NCBI RefSeq assembly: GCF_024721155.1
Contig: NZ_JAHVAP010000002.1
Span: 310,001 to 374,000, forward strand
Reading direction: 5' to 3'
Length of the DNA stretch: 64,000 nt
Source of the DNA: Mucilaginibacter phenanthrenivorans
GTDB lineage: Bacteria; Bacteroidota; Bacteroidia; Sphingobacteriales; Sphingobacteriaceae
A model generated the notes under the pieces. It was not told where the DNA came from. It did no database searches and saw only the letters and a list, made by a program, of their open reading frames with translations. How positions within the stretch are numbered: the stretch's first letter is position 1; every line of letters starts with the position of its first letter. Made by a program: the position numbers and the translations under genes. Positions 9,113-17,704 of the stretch are shown here, piece after piece.

Positions 9113-9187
9113 ACTAAAGAGTTAGGGCTTACCATGAAACTAAATTCGTAGTCCAATTACACCTTAAACCCAAACAAGTTCAAATGT

Positions 9188-12100
9188 ATGAAATGTTATG
9201 AAATAAGTTTATACAGAGTCTGCTGTATAAAAAATAAAGCTTTGTTGATTATGAAACTATCCATCATTTTGTTGATAGCAACCATACTTCAGGCTAGTGC
9301 TTCTACAGGTTATGCACAAAAAATTACATTATCAGAAAAAAATGCTCCCTTAGAAAAGGTCCTGAAAGAAATTAGGGAACAAAGCGGATATGATTTCTTC
9401 TATAATTCAAAGTTAATTAAGCAGGCTAACCCGGTAAGTATTAGTGTTCAGAATACCGAATTAGACGAAGTATTAAAACTGGCATTTACAGGTCAGCCGT
9501 TTATCTATAGCATAAACGACAACACAATTATTATTAAACCTAAACCTATCAACCTAATAACCCAGCCAATAGCTGCAATAAAAATTTCAGGTACTGTTAC
9601 TGATTCAAAAGGTCCATTACCTGGTGCAAGTGTGCGTATTAAAGGCACAAGTAAAGGTACAATAACTAATATTGACGGTAAATTTACCATCGAGGCTGAT
9701 CCTAATAGCGTCCTTGTTGTTTCATTTGCCGGTTTCATCACCAGGGAAATTGCCGTTACCGCAGGAATATCTCCATTAACTATTCAATTAAAGGAAGATA
9801 ATACGGCACTTAACGAAGTAGTAGTAGTAGCTTATGGTAAACAGAAGAAATTAACAATAACCGGGGCTGTTACTACCGTAAATGTAGCCGACGTTACAAC
9901 TTCTGAGCGTTCACTGTCAAATGCATTGGCAGGTAAGGTTGCAGGTGTTATATCTGTACAACGAAGCGGCGAGCCGGGTTATGATAATGCATCATTTACC
10001 ATAAGGGGCATAGGTACCTTTACAGGTAATTCAACTCCCCTTATTATAATAGATGGTGTACAGCGTGATGACGTAAACAGTACCTATGGGGGCGCTTACA
10101 ACAATATTGACCCGGAGGATATACAAAGTATCTCCATTCTTAAGGATGCTTCGTCTACGGCATTATATGGTGCTAAGGGGGCAAATGGCGTTTTAATTAT
10201 TACCACCAAAAAAGGCGTAGCCGGCGATCCTAAGATCTCGCTTAAAATAGAGTCTTCCATGTCTGGCTTAACCAAGACTCCTAAAATGCTCGATGCAGTA
10301 TCATGGATGCAGCTATATAACGAGGCAAGTACAAATGGCGGCGGCCCGGTAGTTTATTCGCAGGAAACTATAGATAAAACCAAGAGCGGTCTTGATCCGT
10401 ATTTGTATCCTAATGTTGACTGGATAAATTCTGTTTATAAAAAATGGGCGCCTGGTTATAATGCAAACCTGAATGTTACCGGCGGGGCTAAATCGGTTAG
10501 ATACTACGTTTCATCTTCGTTTTATGACCAGGACGGCAGTTATAAGGTAACCAGTCAAAATGGTTATAATCCTAACCTTAATTTTAAACGGTATGATTTC
10601 AGGACTAACGTAGATATTGATGTAAGCAAAACTACTTTGCTTAGTATGAACCTGGATGCGATGCTGGTTTCAAGCCGTTACCCCGGCCTTTCAGCGTCAA
10701 GCGTATGGTATGAGGCGTACTCAACACCGCCTAATGCTTATCCTATTAAATATCCCGATGGTAAATGGGCCGGTCCTTACAATAATGGCGGTTCAAATCC
10801 GGCTAATGATGTTCAGAATTCCGGCTATACTACAGAGTTCCATCCGGCAATACAATCTGTTTTTTCACTTACCCAAAATCTCGACTCCTTTACCAAAGGC
10901 TTAAGTGCTTTAGCAAGGTTTTCGTTCGACTCGTATAGCGAGAGTGATAACAACAGGACAGGGGCCGACGATCTTTACTTAGCTACCGGAAGAGACGCCC
11001 AGGGCAATTTGATATATGGACGCTCCAGGATCGGGCAACAATTTTTAGGTTTTGGCACTTCAACATCGGCCGAAAAAACAATGTACCTGGAAACCAATGT
11101 TACCTACGACTGTGCTTTTGGTAAGAGTCGCTTCGGGGGATTGTTTCTTTATAACATGCGTTCGAGGATATTAAGTACTGCAGGTGATGTTATCAACTCT
11201 ATTCCTTATAATAACCAGGGCATGGCAGGAAGAATTACCTACGGTTATGATGATAGATACCTGGCAGAGATTAACGCGGGTTATACCGGTTCAGAAAATT
11301 TCCAGCCCGGTAAAAGGTTTGGGTTCTTCCCTTCAGTTTCTGCAGCTTGGGTAATATCCAGGGAGAGTTTCTTCAAGGATTTGGCAAAGTCGGTTAACCT
11401 GTTTAAAATCAGGGGATCGCACGGCGTTGTTGGTAACGATCAGATTGGCTCACGTTATGGCTTATCCAGGTTTCCTTACATTACCCAGTATGGCGGTGGC
11501 AGTAATATCCAGTTGGGTTATAACGGCACTAGCTTTTCAAGCATAAAAGAAAATATAATCGGTGTACAAAATCTTACATGGGAAAAATCAACAAAGGATG
11601 ATATTGGCCTCGAGTTAGGTTTGTTTAACAAAATAAGTATAACCATTGATGCCTTTAGAGAAAGAAGAAAGGATATTTTGGTGGCACGCAGTTCGTTGTC
11701 AAGTATCCTGGGCGTAAGCGGTACTATCTTCTCCAACTTAGGAGAAATGAGCAATCATGGTATAGATGCAAATATTGAATATAACCAAAATTTTGGAAAG
11801 GTATCCGTTCGTCTCTATGGTAACTTTACGTACAATAATAACAAAATTATACAACAGGACGAGCCTAAACAACTGTATGCCTATCAACAGTCAACCGGTC
11901 ATAAATTCGGCGACAACCTGGTGTATGTTTCCGAAGGACTATTTAGGGATCAGGCTGATATTGATAAAAGCCCAAGTCAGTTTGGTAGTTTTTTAAGGCC
12001 GGGTGATATTAAATATAAGGATGTAAATGGTGATGGTGTTATAGATAGCTATGATAGGGTTTACACGGGTAAATCTGATATTCCTACCATTTTATACGGT

Positions 12101-12610
12101 TCCGGTTTTACAGTTGGGTATCATGATTTTGATTTCTCAATGTTCTTCCAGGGTACGGCTAATGTTATGATTATGGCAAATGGCGCTGCAATAACAGGCC
12201 CCAGTGGTACATCCAGTGGTGTCGGTATAGTTCCCTTTACCGGCAGCGGTTCCTATTCCTCGGGTGCGCTTGCAATTATTGCAAACAGGTGGACACCTGA
12301 TAATCCGAGCCAGAATGTTGCTTATCCGCGTTTAGGTATTTCTAACCAAAACAGTAATAATTACCAGCCAAGTACATGGTGGCAAAAAGATGGCAGCTAT
12401 GTAAGGTTGAAACAGGCGTCCCTGGGCTATAAGTATACATCAGAGTCTCTGAAAAAGAAAATGGGGCTAGGTTCTATTTACTTATATGTATCAGGTCAAA
12501 ACATCCTAACCTTTTCCAAATTTAAATTATGGGATCCTGAATTAGGGTCCGATGGCGCAGGTTATCCACCGGTAAGGATATTTGCTTTGGGGTTAAAAGC
12601 CGCGTTTTAA
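9188..12610 (+). CDS. SusC/RagA TonB-dependent outer-membrane transporter with N-terminal STN domain
   Basis: This 1140-residue outer-membrane glycan importer has a signal region ending near STGYAQ. An STN (secretin/TonB short N-terminal) domain follows at about residues 45-118. A carboxypeptidase-regulatory-like domain (about 128-215, ISGTVTDSKGPLPGASVRIKG), a TonB-dependent plug beginning LNEVVVVAYG, and a long beta-barrel follow. The STN domain is the part that contacts FecR, so this SusC both imports and signals. SusD follows after 42 bases. The start at 9188 gives a long n-region, which is common in this family; an internal ATG at 9251 (MKLSIILL) would give a conventional signal peptide and may be the true start. 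Confidence 0.94.
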   Translation: MKCYEISLYRVCCIKNKALLIMKLSIILLIATILQASASTGYAQKITLSEKNAPLEKVLKEIREQSGYDFFYNSKLIKQANPVSISVQNTELDEVLKLAFTGQPFIYSINDNTIIIKPKPINLITQPIAAIKISGTVTDSKGPLPGASVRIKGTSKGTITNIDGKFTIEADPNSVLVVSFAGFITREIAVTAGISPLTIQLKEDNTALNEVVVVAYGKQKKLTITGAVTTVNVADVTTSERSLSNALAGKVAGVISVQRSGEPGYDNASFTIRGIGTFTGNSTPLIIIDGVQRDDVNSTYGGAYNNIDPEDIQSISILKDASSTALYGAKGANGVLIITTKKGVAGDPKISLKIESSMSGLTKTPKMLDAVSWMQLYNEASTNGGGPVVYSQETIDKTKSGLDPYLYPNVDWINSVYKKWAPGYNANLNVTGGAKSVRYYVSSSFYDQDGSYKVTSQNGYNPNLNFKRYDFRTNVDIDVSKTTLLSMNLDAMLVSSRYPGLSASSVWYEAYSTPPNAYPIKYPDGKWAGPYNNGGSNPANDVQNSGYTTEFHPAIQSVFSLTQNLDSFTKGLSALARFSFDSYSESDNNRTGADDLYLATGRDAQGNLIYGRSRIGQQFLGFGTSTSAEKTMYLETNVTYDCAFGKSRFGGLFLYNMRSRILSTAGDVINSIPYNNQGMAGRITYGYDDRYLAEINAGYTGSENFQPGKRFGFFPSVSAAWVISRESFFKDLAKSVNLFKIRGSHGVVGNDQIGSRYGLSRFPYITQYGGGSNIQLGYNGTSFSSIKENIIGVQNLTWEKSTKDDIGLELGLFNKISITIDAFRERRKDILVARSSLSSILGVSGTIFSNLGEMSNHGIDANIEYNQNFGKVSVRLYGNFTYNNNKIIQQDEPKQLYAYQQSTGHKFGDNLVYVSEGLFRDQADIDKSPSQFGSFLRPGDIKYKDVNGDGVIDSYDRVYTGKSDIPTILYGSGFTVGYHDFDFSMFFQGTANVMIMANGAAITGPSGTSSGVGIVPFTGSGSYSSGALAIIANRWTPDNPSQNVAYPRLGISNQNSNNYQPSTWWQKDGSYVRLKQASLGYKYTSESLKKKMGLGSIYLYVSGQNILTFSKFKLWDPELGSDGAGYPPVRIFALGLKAAF

Positions 12611-12652
12611 AACAACTATTAGTCGATAATAAATACAATAAAAATATTTCAT

Positions 12653-14491
12653 ATGAAAAAATATGTATTACTTATGGTTGTTGGAATATTCATTCTAACC
12701 TCCTGTTTATCTTCCTGTAATTATCTGAACAAAAAACCGGATAATTTAATTACAGACCAGTTGATCTGGAACAACAGGGCAAATCTCGAATCGTACCTGT
12801 ATAATATATACAGCTATATCCCCGAAACTGATGGTGTAGATTATACCAGCGTTGGCGGATCTGATGAAAGCACTACATCAAATCACAGTTACCCTATATT
12901 TCAAATGACCAGCGGTAACTGGAGCCCGGTAAACGGTTATTTTGATTATTGGGGCACCCTTTATAAGGGTATCAGGGCATCATTTATTTTTGAAGGAAAT
13001 ATTGGCAGGGCGCCTTCTAATGTATTAAGCGACGCTCTGAAAAATCAATATATTTCTGAGTCTAAGTTTTTACGCGGATACTTTTACTGGCAGTTACTGA
13101 AACAGTATGGCCCCGTTGTAAAATTAACAGGTGCATTAAGTTTAAATGATGATTTTAACAAATATCCCCGGTCCTCCTTTGAAACATGTGTAGATTATGT
13201 GAACCAGATGATGGATGAAGCCGCTGTTAATTTACCGGCTACATGGGCATCTAATAGTAATGATGGCCGCCCAACAAAAGGCTCATGCCTGGCAGTTAAA
13301 GCAGAATTAGCTTTATTGGCGGCAAGCCCGTTATGGAATGGCAACAGTGCCTTCGCAAACTTTAAAAACCAGGACGGAACACTCTTAACAAATGCTGCAC
13401 AATATGATGTTAATAAATGGAAAACGGCAGCAACAGCTGCTAAGGCGGTAATTGATTTGGGTTCTTATAAATTATTTACAAACCTTGACGAAGGCGGAAC
13501 AACATTTAATCCATATTTATCTGTACGTGATGTATTCCTTACTAACTGGAATAACGAGATCATATTTACAAGAAATGCATGGTATATTTATGGAATAACA
13601 AAATGCGCATCGCCGGCTCCCGGTGGTTATGATCTGTATGACGCTACCCAAAATATTGTTGATGGATTTAACATGAACAATGGCAGAACCATCACCGATC
13701 CTAAATCGGGATACAAGGAAACAGGATTTGCTCAAGCTGACGGGGCAAATTCATGGGAGCAAAGTAAGGGCCAGTATAACATGTATGCCAATCGCGAGCC
13801 GCGGTTCTATGCCTATATTAATTATAACGCCCGCCCTGTTTTGGATGCGCCTACAGTTGATGATAAAAATTACTTTTCTTCAGCCGGTAATGTGGATGGA
13901 ACCGGCAGGTCGGAGTATTACTACAGTGGCAAATCCGGTCAGAAAGCTGCCGGTACAGGTCTTACAACAGGTTATGGAATACTTAAAAACATAAGCCCGA
14001 ATGATAATATAAGATTAGATCAAATAAATGTTTACAGGCCCTATATAATCTTGCGTTATTCACAAATATTGCTTGATTATGTGGAAGCCCTGAACGAATA
14101 TGATCCCTCAAACGCAGATATTGTCAGATACCTTGACCAGGTTAGAACAAGGGCAGGGCTGCCTGGAATAGAAACTGTCTATCCTGAAGCTGTTGGCAAT
14201 CAAAGTGAAATGAGGATTCATATTTTACACGAGCGCCAGGTAGAACTTTGTTTTGAAGGAGATAGATATTTTACCCTCGTGCGGAGAAAATTATTGGGGC
14301 TTCCGGTAAACCAGGCAATATATTCAATGAATACCGGTGCTGATGATTTGGGACAGGGATTTGGGTTTACAGGTTTTTATACCAGGACACTTTACCAAAG
14401 TAGAGTTTGGAAGGACAAAATGTATCTTTTCCCTATTTCCCAATATGAAATTGACAGGGATAGATCATTAGTGCAAAATCCTGGTTGGTAA
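12653..14491 (+). CDS. SusD/RagB-family surface glycan-binding lipoprotein
   Basis: The 612-residue protein has a lipoprotein signal (Cys near residue 18 or 22, in LTSCLSSCN). The SusD/RagB fold is recognisable from NYLNKKPDN at the mature N-terminus, SESKFLRGYFYWQLLKQYG, and the C-terminal RILLDYVEALNEYD-like and RQVELCFEGDRYF segments. SusD caps the SusC barrel and delivers oligosaccharides. It lies 42 bases after susC and is certainly in the same operon. Substrate specificity cannot be read from sequence; the nearby GH29, GH89, GH27 and GH92 genes suggest a fucosylated, GlcNAc-bearing glycan. Confidence 0.94.
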   Translation: MKKYVLLMVVGIFILTSCLSSCNYLNKKPDNLITDQLIWNNRANLESYLYNIYSYIPETDGVDYTSVGGSDESTTSNHSYPIFQMTSGNWSPVNGYFDYWGTLYKGIRASFIFEGNIGRAPSNVLSDALKNQYISESKFLRGYFYWQLLKQYGPVVKLTGALSLNDDFNKYPRSSFETCVDYVNQMMDEAAVNLPATWASNSNDGRPTKGSCLAVKAELALLAASPLWNGNSAFANFKNQDGTLLTNAAQYDVNKWKTAATAAKAVIDLGSYKLFTNLDEGGTTFNPYLSVRDVFLTNWNNEIIFTRNAWYIYGITKCASPAPGGYDLYDATQNIVDGFNMNNGRTITDPKSGYKETGFAQADGANSWEQSKGQYNMYANREPRFYAYINYNARPVLDAPTVDDKNYFSSAGNVDGTGRSEYYYSGKSGQKAAGTGLTTGYGILKNISPNDNIRLDQINVYRPYIILRYSQILLDYVEALNEYDPSNADIVRYLDQVRTRAGLPGIETVYPEAVGNQSEMRIHILHERQVELCFEGDRYFTLVRRKLLGLPVNQAIYSMNTGADDLGQGFGFTGFYTRTLYQSRVWKDKMYLFPISQYEIDRDRSLVQNPGW

Positions 14492-14587
14492 TACAGGCCT
14501 TGTCTGGGTTGTTAGTAGGAAATATCTGACTCACAGTTTGTTAATATATAAAAGTATAGTTGTTAACTAATAGATATTATAAATAAT

Positions 14588-15895
14588 ATGAAACATACAT
14601 ATCAACATATAATTGCGGTTACTGGCTTCATCCTGCTGGCTTTTGCAAGCTGTAAAAAGGAAAAAGCGGCTGGGCATAACGCATTGTCACCTATCGTGAT
14701 CAGTTCATTTGAACCGCAAATAGGATCCGGTGGCACAGAAGTGCTGATCAGCGGAAGTAACTTCACAAGCGATACCTCACAATTATCGGTTACCATAAAT
14801 GGTAAAAAACTTAAAATTATCGCATCCAACACTAATCAAATGATGGTAGTAGTACCCAAAAAGGTTGGTACCGGGCCAATTACGGTGACTATAGGAACCG
14901 GGAACACGACATCGGCAGGTGTTTTTAATTATCAATATACACGCACGGTTAGTACACTGGCAGGATCGGGTACGGCCGGCTTTGCCAATGGCCAGGGAAC
15001 AGATGCCATGTTTGATTTTAGCAGCCAAAGCTGGTACAGGACCAAGGGTATAGCTGTTGATGACAATTTAAATATTTATGTAGCCGATGTGGGTAATCAT
15101 TGTATCCGTAAAATAGATACGGCAGGTAATGTAACTACCCTTGCCGGTAATCCGCAGGCTGGTGAAGGATATGCTGATGGGAAGGGTGCAGCAGCACGGT
15201 TTTCTATACCTTATGACGTAGCCGTTGATGCCCAGGGTAATGTATATTCTGTCGATCCGGGGAATTATGATATTCGCAAAATAAGCCCTGATGGTACTGC
15301 TACTACCTGGGCATGGGCAAATCAGGAGCCATGGAGCGTAGCTGTTGACAAAACTACCGGCTATATTTATTATTGCGGACTTCATAATCCAGGGAATATT
15401 TACCAGGTAACGGCTCAATGGACAACTAATCAAGTTGTGTCGGCTCTTAATAGTCCCGCAGGTATCGCATTTGATAAAACAGGCAACCTATATGCATCAA
15501 TTAGTGGAGACCAGGTTATCGAAAAATTTACAGCCGGTACGTGGCAGGGCAGTGTTATTGCCGGGAAGTTGGGCGTTGCAGGTTACCTGAATGGGGCTGC
15601 TACTGTGGCACAGTTTTCAAATCCATTTGGCATTGCGGTCGATAATAACAACAATATTTATGTAGCTGGCAACGGAACAGGGTATAGCGACAATCCCGAC
15701 GAAAGTATCCGCTTTGTGCAGGCCGGCGCTTTTGCTGTCAGCACGTTTGCGGGAAGCGGTACGGGTGGTTACGCGGATGGAATAGGAGGATCTGCGCTTT
15801 TTTCTGCACCAACCGGCGTTGCTGTTGACAAAAACGGAACTGTGTATGTATTGGATAAAATTAATAACAGGATAAGAAAAATCGTCTCTGAATAG
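14588..15895 (+). CDS. TIG-domain lipoprotein with NHL-repeat propeller
   Basis: The 435-residue protein starts with a lipoprotein signal (Cys22 in FASCKK). An IPT/TIG immunoglobulin-like domain follows at about residues 36-118 (SFEPQIGSGGTEVLISGSNF). The rest is a series of NHL-type repeats, for example GIAVDDNLNIYVADVGNHCIRK and GVAVDKNGTVYVLD, likely a beta-propeller. It occupies the position just after susD where SusE-like or other surface glycan-binding proteins are usually encoded, so a glycan-binding role at the cell surface is plausible. NHL propellers also occur in lyase-like enzymes, so catalysis is not excluded. The gap to susD is 96 bases, consistent with one operon. Confidence 0.85.
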   Translation: MKHTYQHIIAVTGFILLAFASCKKEKAAGHNALSPIVISSFEPQIGSGGTEVLISGSNFTSDTSQLSVTINGKKLKIIASNTNQMMVVVPKKVGTGPITVTIGTGNTTSAGVFNYQYTRTVSTLAGSGTAGFANGQGTDAMFDFSSQSWYRTKGIAVDDNLNIYVADVGNHCIRKIDTAGNVTTLAGNPQAGEGYADGKGAAARFSIPYDVAVDAQGNVYSVDPGNYDIRKISPDGTATTWAWANQEPWSVAVDKTTGYIYYCGLHNPGNIYQVTAQWTTNQVVSALNSPAGIAFDKTGNLYASISGDQVIEKFTAGTWQGSVIAGKLGVAGYLNGAATVAQFSNPFGIAVDNNNNIYVAGNGTGYSDNPDESIRFVQAGAFAVSTFAGSGTGGYADGIGGSALFSAPTGVAVDKNGTVYVLDKINNRIRKIVSE

Positions 15896-15899
15896 CAAC

Positions 15900-15919
15900 C
15901 GGTAATTGTAGAATTACCG
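15900..15919 (+). repeat. Perfect hairpin after the TIG-NHL gene
   Basis: Arms CGGTAATT (15900-15907) and AATTACCG (15912-15919) enclose a 4-base loop, only 4 bases after the stop codon. No T-tract follows. It is the first of three consecutive inverted repeats that fill this gap. Confidence 0.6.
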
Positions 15920-15930
15920 CTTCGCGAATA

Positions 15931-15986
15931 GCATTGTTAATGACCTCCTCCCGGCAAGGGCCTTTTCACTGCCCCGGGAGCAATGC
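15931..15986. repeat. Compound inverted repeat
   Basis: An outer pair, GCATTG (15931-15936) with CAATGC (15981-15986), encloses an inner pair, CTCCCGG (15948-15954) with CCGGGAG (15974-15980). The left arm has an 11-base bulge while the right arms abut. This is a GC-rich structure in an otherwise AT-rich gap. Confidence 0.55.
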
Positions 15987-16070
15987 GAAAGATAGTTAGT
16001 TTGATTTGAGTGTATAGTAATCGTAGCAGGAGTTTTTCTGCTGCGGTTCTATACTTAGCGTCTATCTTTC
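15987..16070. repeat. Long three-tier inverted repeat upstream of the first beta-helix gene
   Basis: Three nested arm pairs are present. GAAAGATAG (15987-15995) pairs with CTATCTTTC (16062-16070), GTATAG (16012-16017) with CTATAC (16049-16054), and CGTAGCAG (16022-16029) with CTGCTGCG (16038-16045, one G-U). The structure directly abuts the preceding repeat and ends 64 bases before the next start codon. It could be a leader RNA structure or a dispersed repeat element. Confidence 0.6.
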
Positions 16071-16133
16071 AGCTGTTAACAACCTTAAATGAATAAAAGC
16101 TAACAAGTGCTTTTTAATTTTAAAACAACTTCA

Positions 16134-17687
16134 ATGAAATTTTATCTTAATATTTTCTCAATAACGGTCTTGACAATACAAGCTATGGCTTGCAGCAAAA
16201 AAGCTGTCAATACTGACGTGGCGCCTTCAACACCCAAGACCCATATTTATTACGTATCTGTTAATGGGTCAGAAACCAATACAGGTTCAATTAATGCCCC
16301 TTTCCAAAGTATCAATACCGCTTTAAGTCATGTGGCAGCCGGAGACACAGTAATGGTCAGGGGCGGTACTTATTATGAACAAGTGATATTTCCAAAGTCG
16401 GGATTACTGAATAAGAATATCACGATAAAAGCATATCCCGGAGAAAAGCCTTTAATAGATGGAAGCAAAATAACGGTATCGGGTTGGCTGCCATTGGTTA
16501 CGCTAAGTAATGTAAAGTACATCTCGCTTGAAGGTTTTGACATATGTAATCTTACAACGTCGGCTTTTAATGCTGATCCCGAAGGCATTGCCATTAACGG
16601 CGACTCGCACGATATAACTATTAAGAACTGTAATATCTATAATATAAAAAGCAACGCGTCCCTGGACAATTGGAGGAGCGGGCATGCCATCCTGGTAATT
16701 GGTAATGGCATAGGGCCTATAAGCAATTTGACTATTACAGGTTGTAATATACACGATACACAAACAGGTACAAGCGAAAATGTAACGCTGGCTGGAAATA
16801 TAGATGGCTTCACCTTCAGCCATAATAAAGTGTACGATACGGAAAATATCGGGATTATTGTTGCAGGTGGCGACAATCTTAATCCGAAGGGAGTTGTTGC
16901 TACCAATTATGCCCGTAATGGTGTGATAAGCGATAATGAGTTTCACGATAACACCATGACCAGAACTCCCGAAATTTGGGGACCGGACAGGTATGGAGCT
17001 ATCTCCATTTACGTTTGTGGCGGCGCTAACACTATTATAGAAAGAAACAAAGTATATAACAGTGACCGGGGTATCGGGTTGGTGAGCGAAAGCAACGTTT
17101 ATGCAACCAAAACCACTATCGTACGAAACAACTTTATATATAACTGCTATCGTACAGGCATATACATGGGCGATTATTTAAATTATACATCCGGCGGAAC
17201 TAAAAGCTGCTATGTGGTGAATAATACGTTGTTCCAGAATGACCGTGTTGCAGGGGCATTTGGCGAGATAGAAGGGGAGATCAGGCTTACGGAACATTGC
17301 GACAGTAATGTGATAAAGAACAATATTATATATGCACGACCGGTTGATTTGTTTATTCACAAATACACCTCAACGGGAAGCAATAATGTTATTGATAACA
17401 ATTTATATTATACCACAGGTACACCGCAGTGGATCTGGAACGGTACCAATGGCACTCCGTATACTGATTTAATTGCCTGGAAGGCCGCCAGTGGTAATGA
17501 TGCTAATTCATCAAACGGCGCAGACCCTCTTTTGGTGAATACATCGCTTCCTGATCTTCACATACAATCATCATCGCCTGCGACAAATACCGGGCTGGTA
17601 ATTTCAACTGCTATAAATGGCGTAACAGATATTGATGGGAATACGCGTATTGTGAACAGTAAAATAAGTAAGGGTGCACAACAGTAA
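16134..17687 (+). CDS. Right-handed parallel beta-helix lipoprotein (first of a tandem pair)
   Basis: The ATG at 16134 is chosen over an upstream GTG because it gives a proper lipoprotein signal ending in QAMACSKK. The mature part opens with a DUF1565-type segment (YYVSVNGSETNTGSINAPF, then GDTVMVRGGTYYE). Repeated short strands rich in Asn, Ile and Gly (ITIKNCNIYNI, NLTITGCNIHDTQ, VISDNEFHDN) mark a right-handed beta-helix. Pectate-lyase-like and alpha-galactosidase or other polysaccharide-active enzymes use this fold, but I cannot assign a family. The following gene at 17705 is a clear paralogue, so this is a tandem duplication. It is probably a surface enzyme or binding protein of the glycan locus. 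Confidence 0.85.
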   Translation: MKFYLNIFSITVLTIQAMACSKKAVNTDVAPSTPKTHIYYVSVNGSETNTGSINAPFQSINTALSHVAAGDTVMVRGGTYYEQVIFPKSGLLNKNITIKAYPGEKPLIDGSKITVSGWLPLVTLSNVKYISLEGFDICNLTTSAFNADPEGIAINGDSHDITIKNCNIYNIKSNASLDNWRSGHAILVIGNGIGPISNLTITGCNIHDTQTGTSENVTLAGNIDGFTFSHNKVYDTENIGIIVAGGDNLNPKGVVATNYARNGVISDNEFHDNTMTRTPEIWGPDRYGAISIYVCGGANTIIERNKVYNSDRGIGLVSESNVYATKTTIVRNNFIYNCYRTGIYMGDYLNYTSGGTKSCYVVNNTLFQNDRVAGAFGEIEGEIRLTEHCDSNVIKNNIIYARPVDLFIHKYTSTGSNNVIDNNLYYTTGTPQWIWNGTNGTPYTDLIAWKAASGNDANSSNGADPLLVNTSLPDLHIQSSSPATNTGLVISTAINGVTDIDGNTRIVNSKISKGAQQ

Positions 17688-17704
17688 GGTGTTTTTTGAT
17701 TTTA

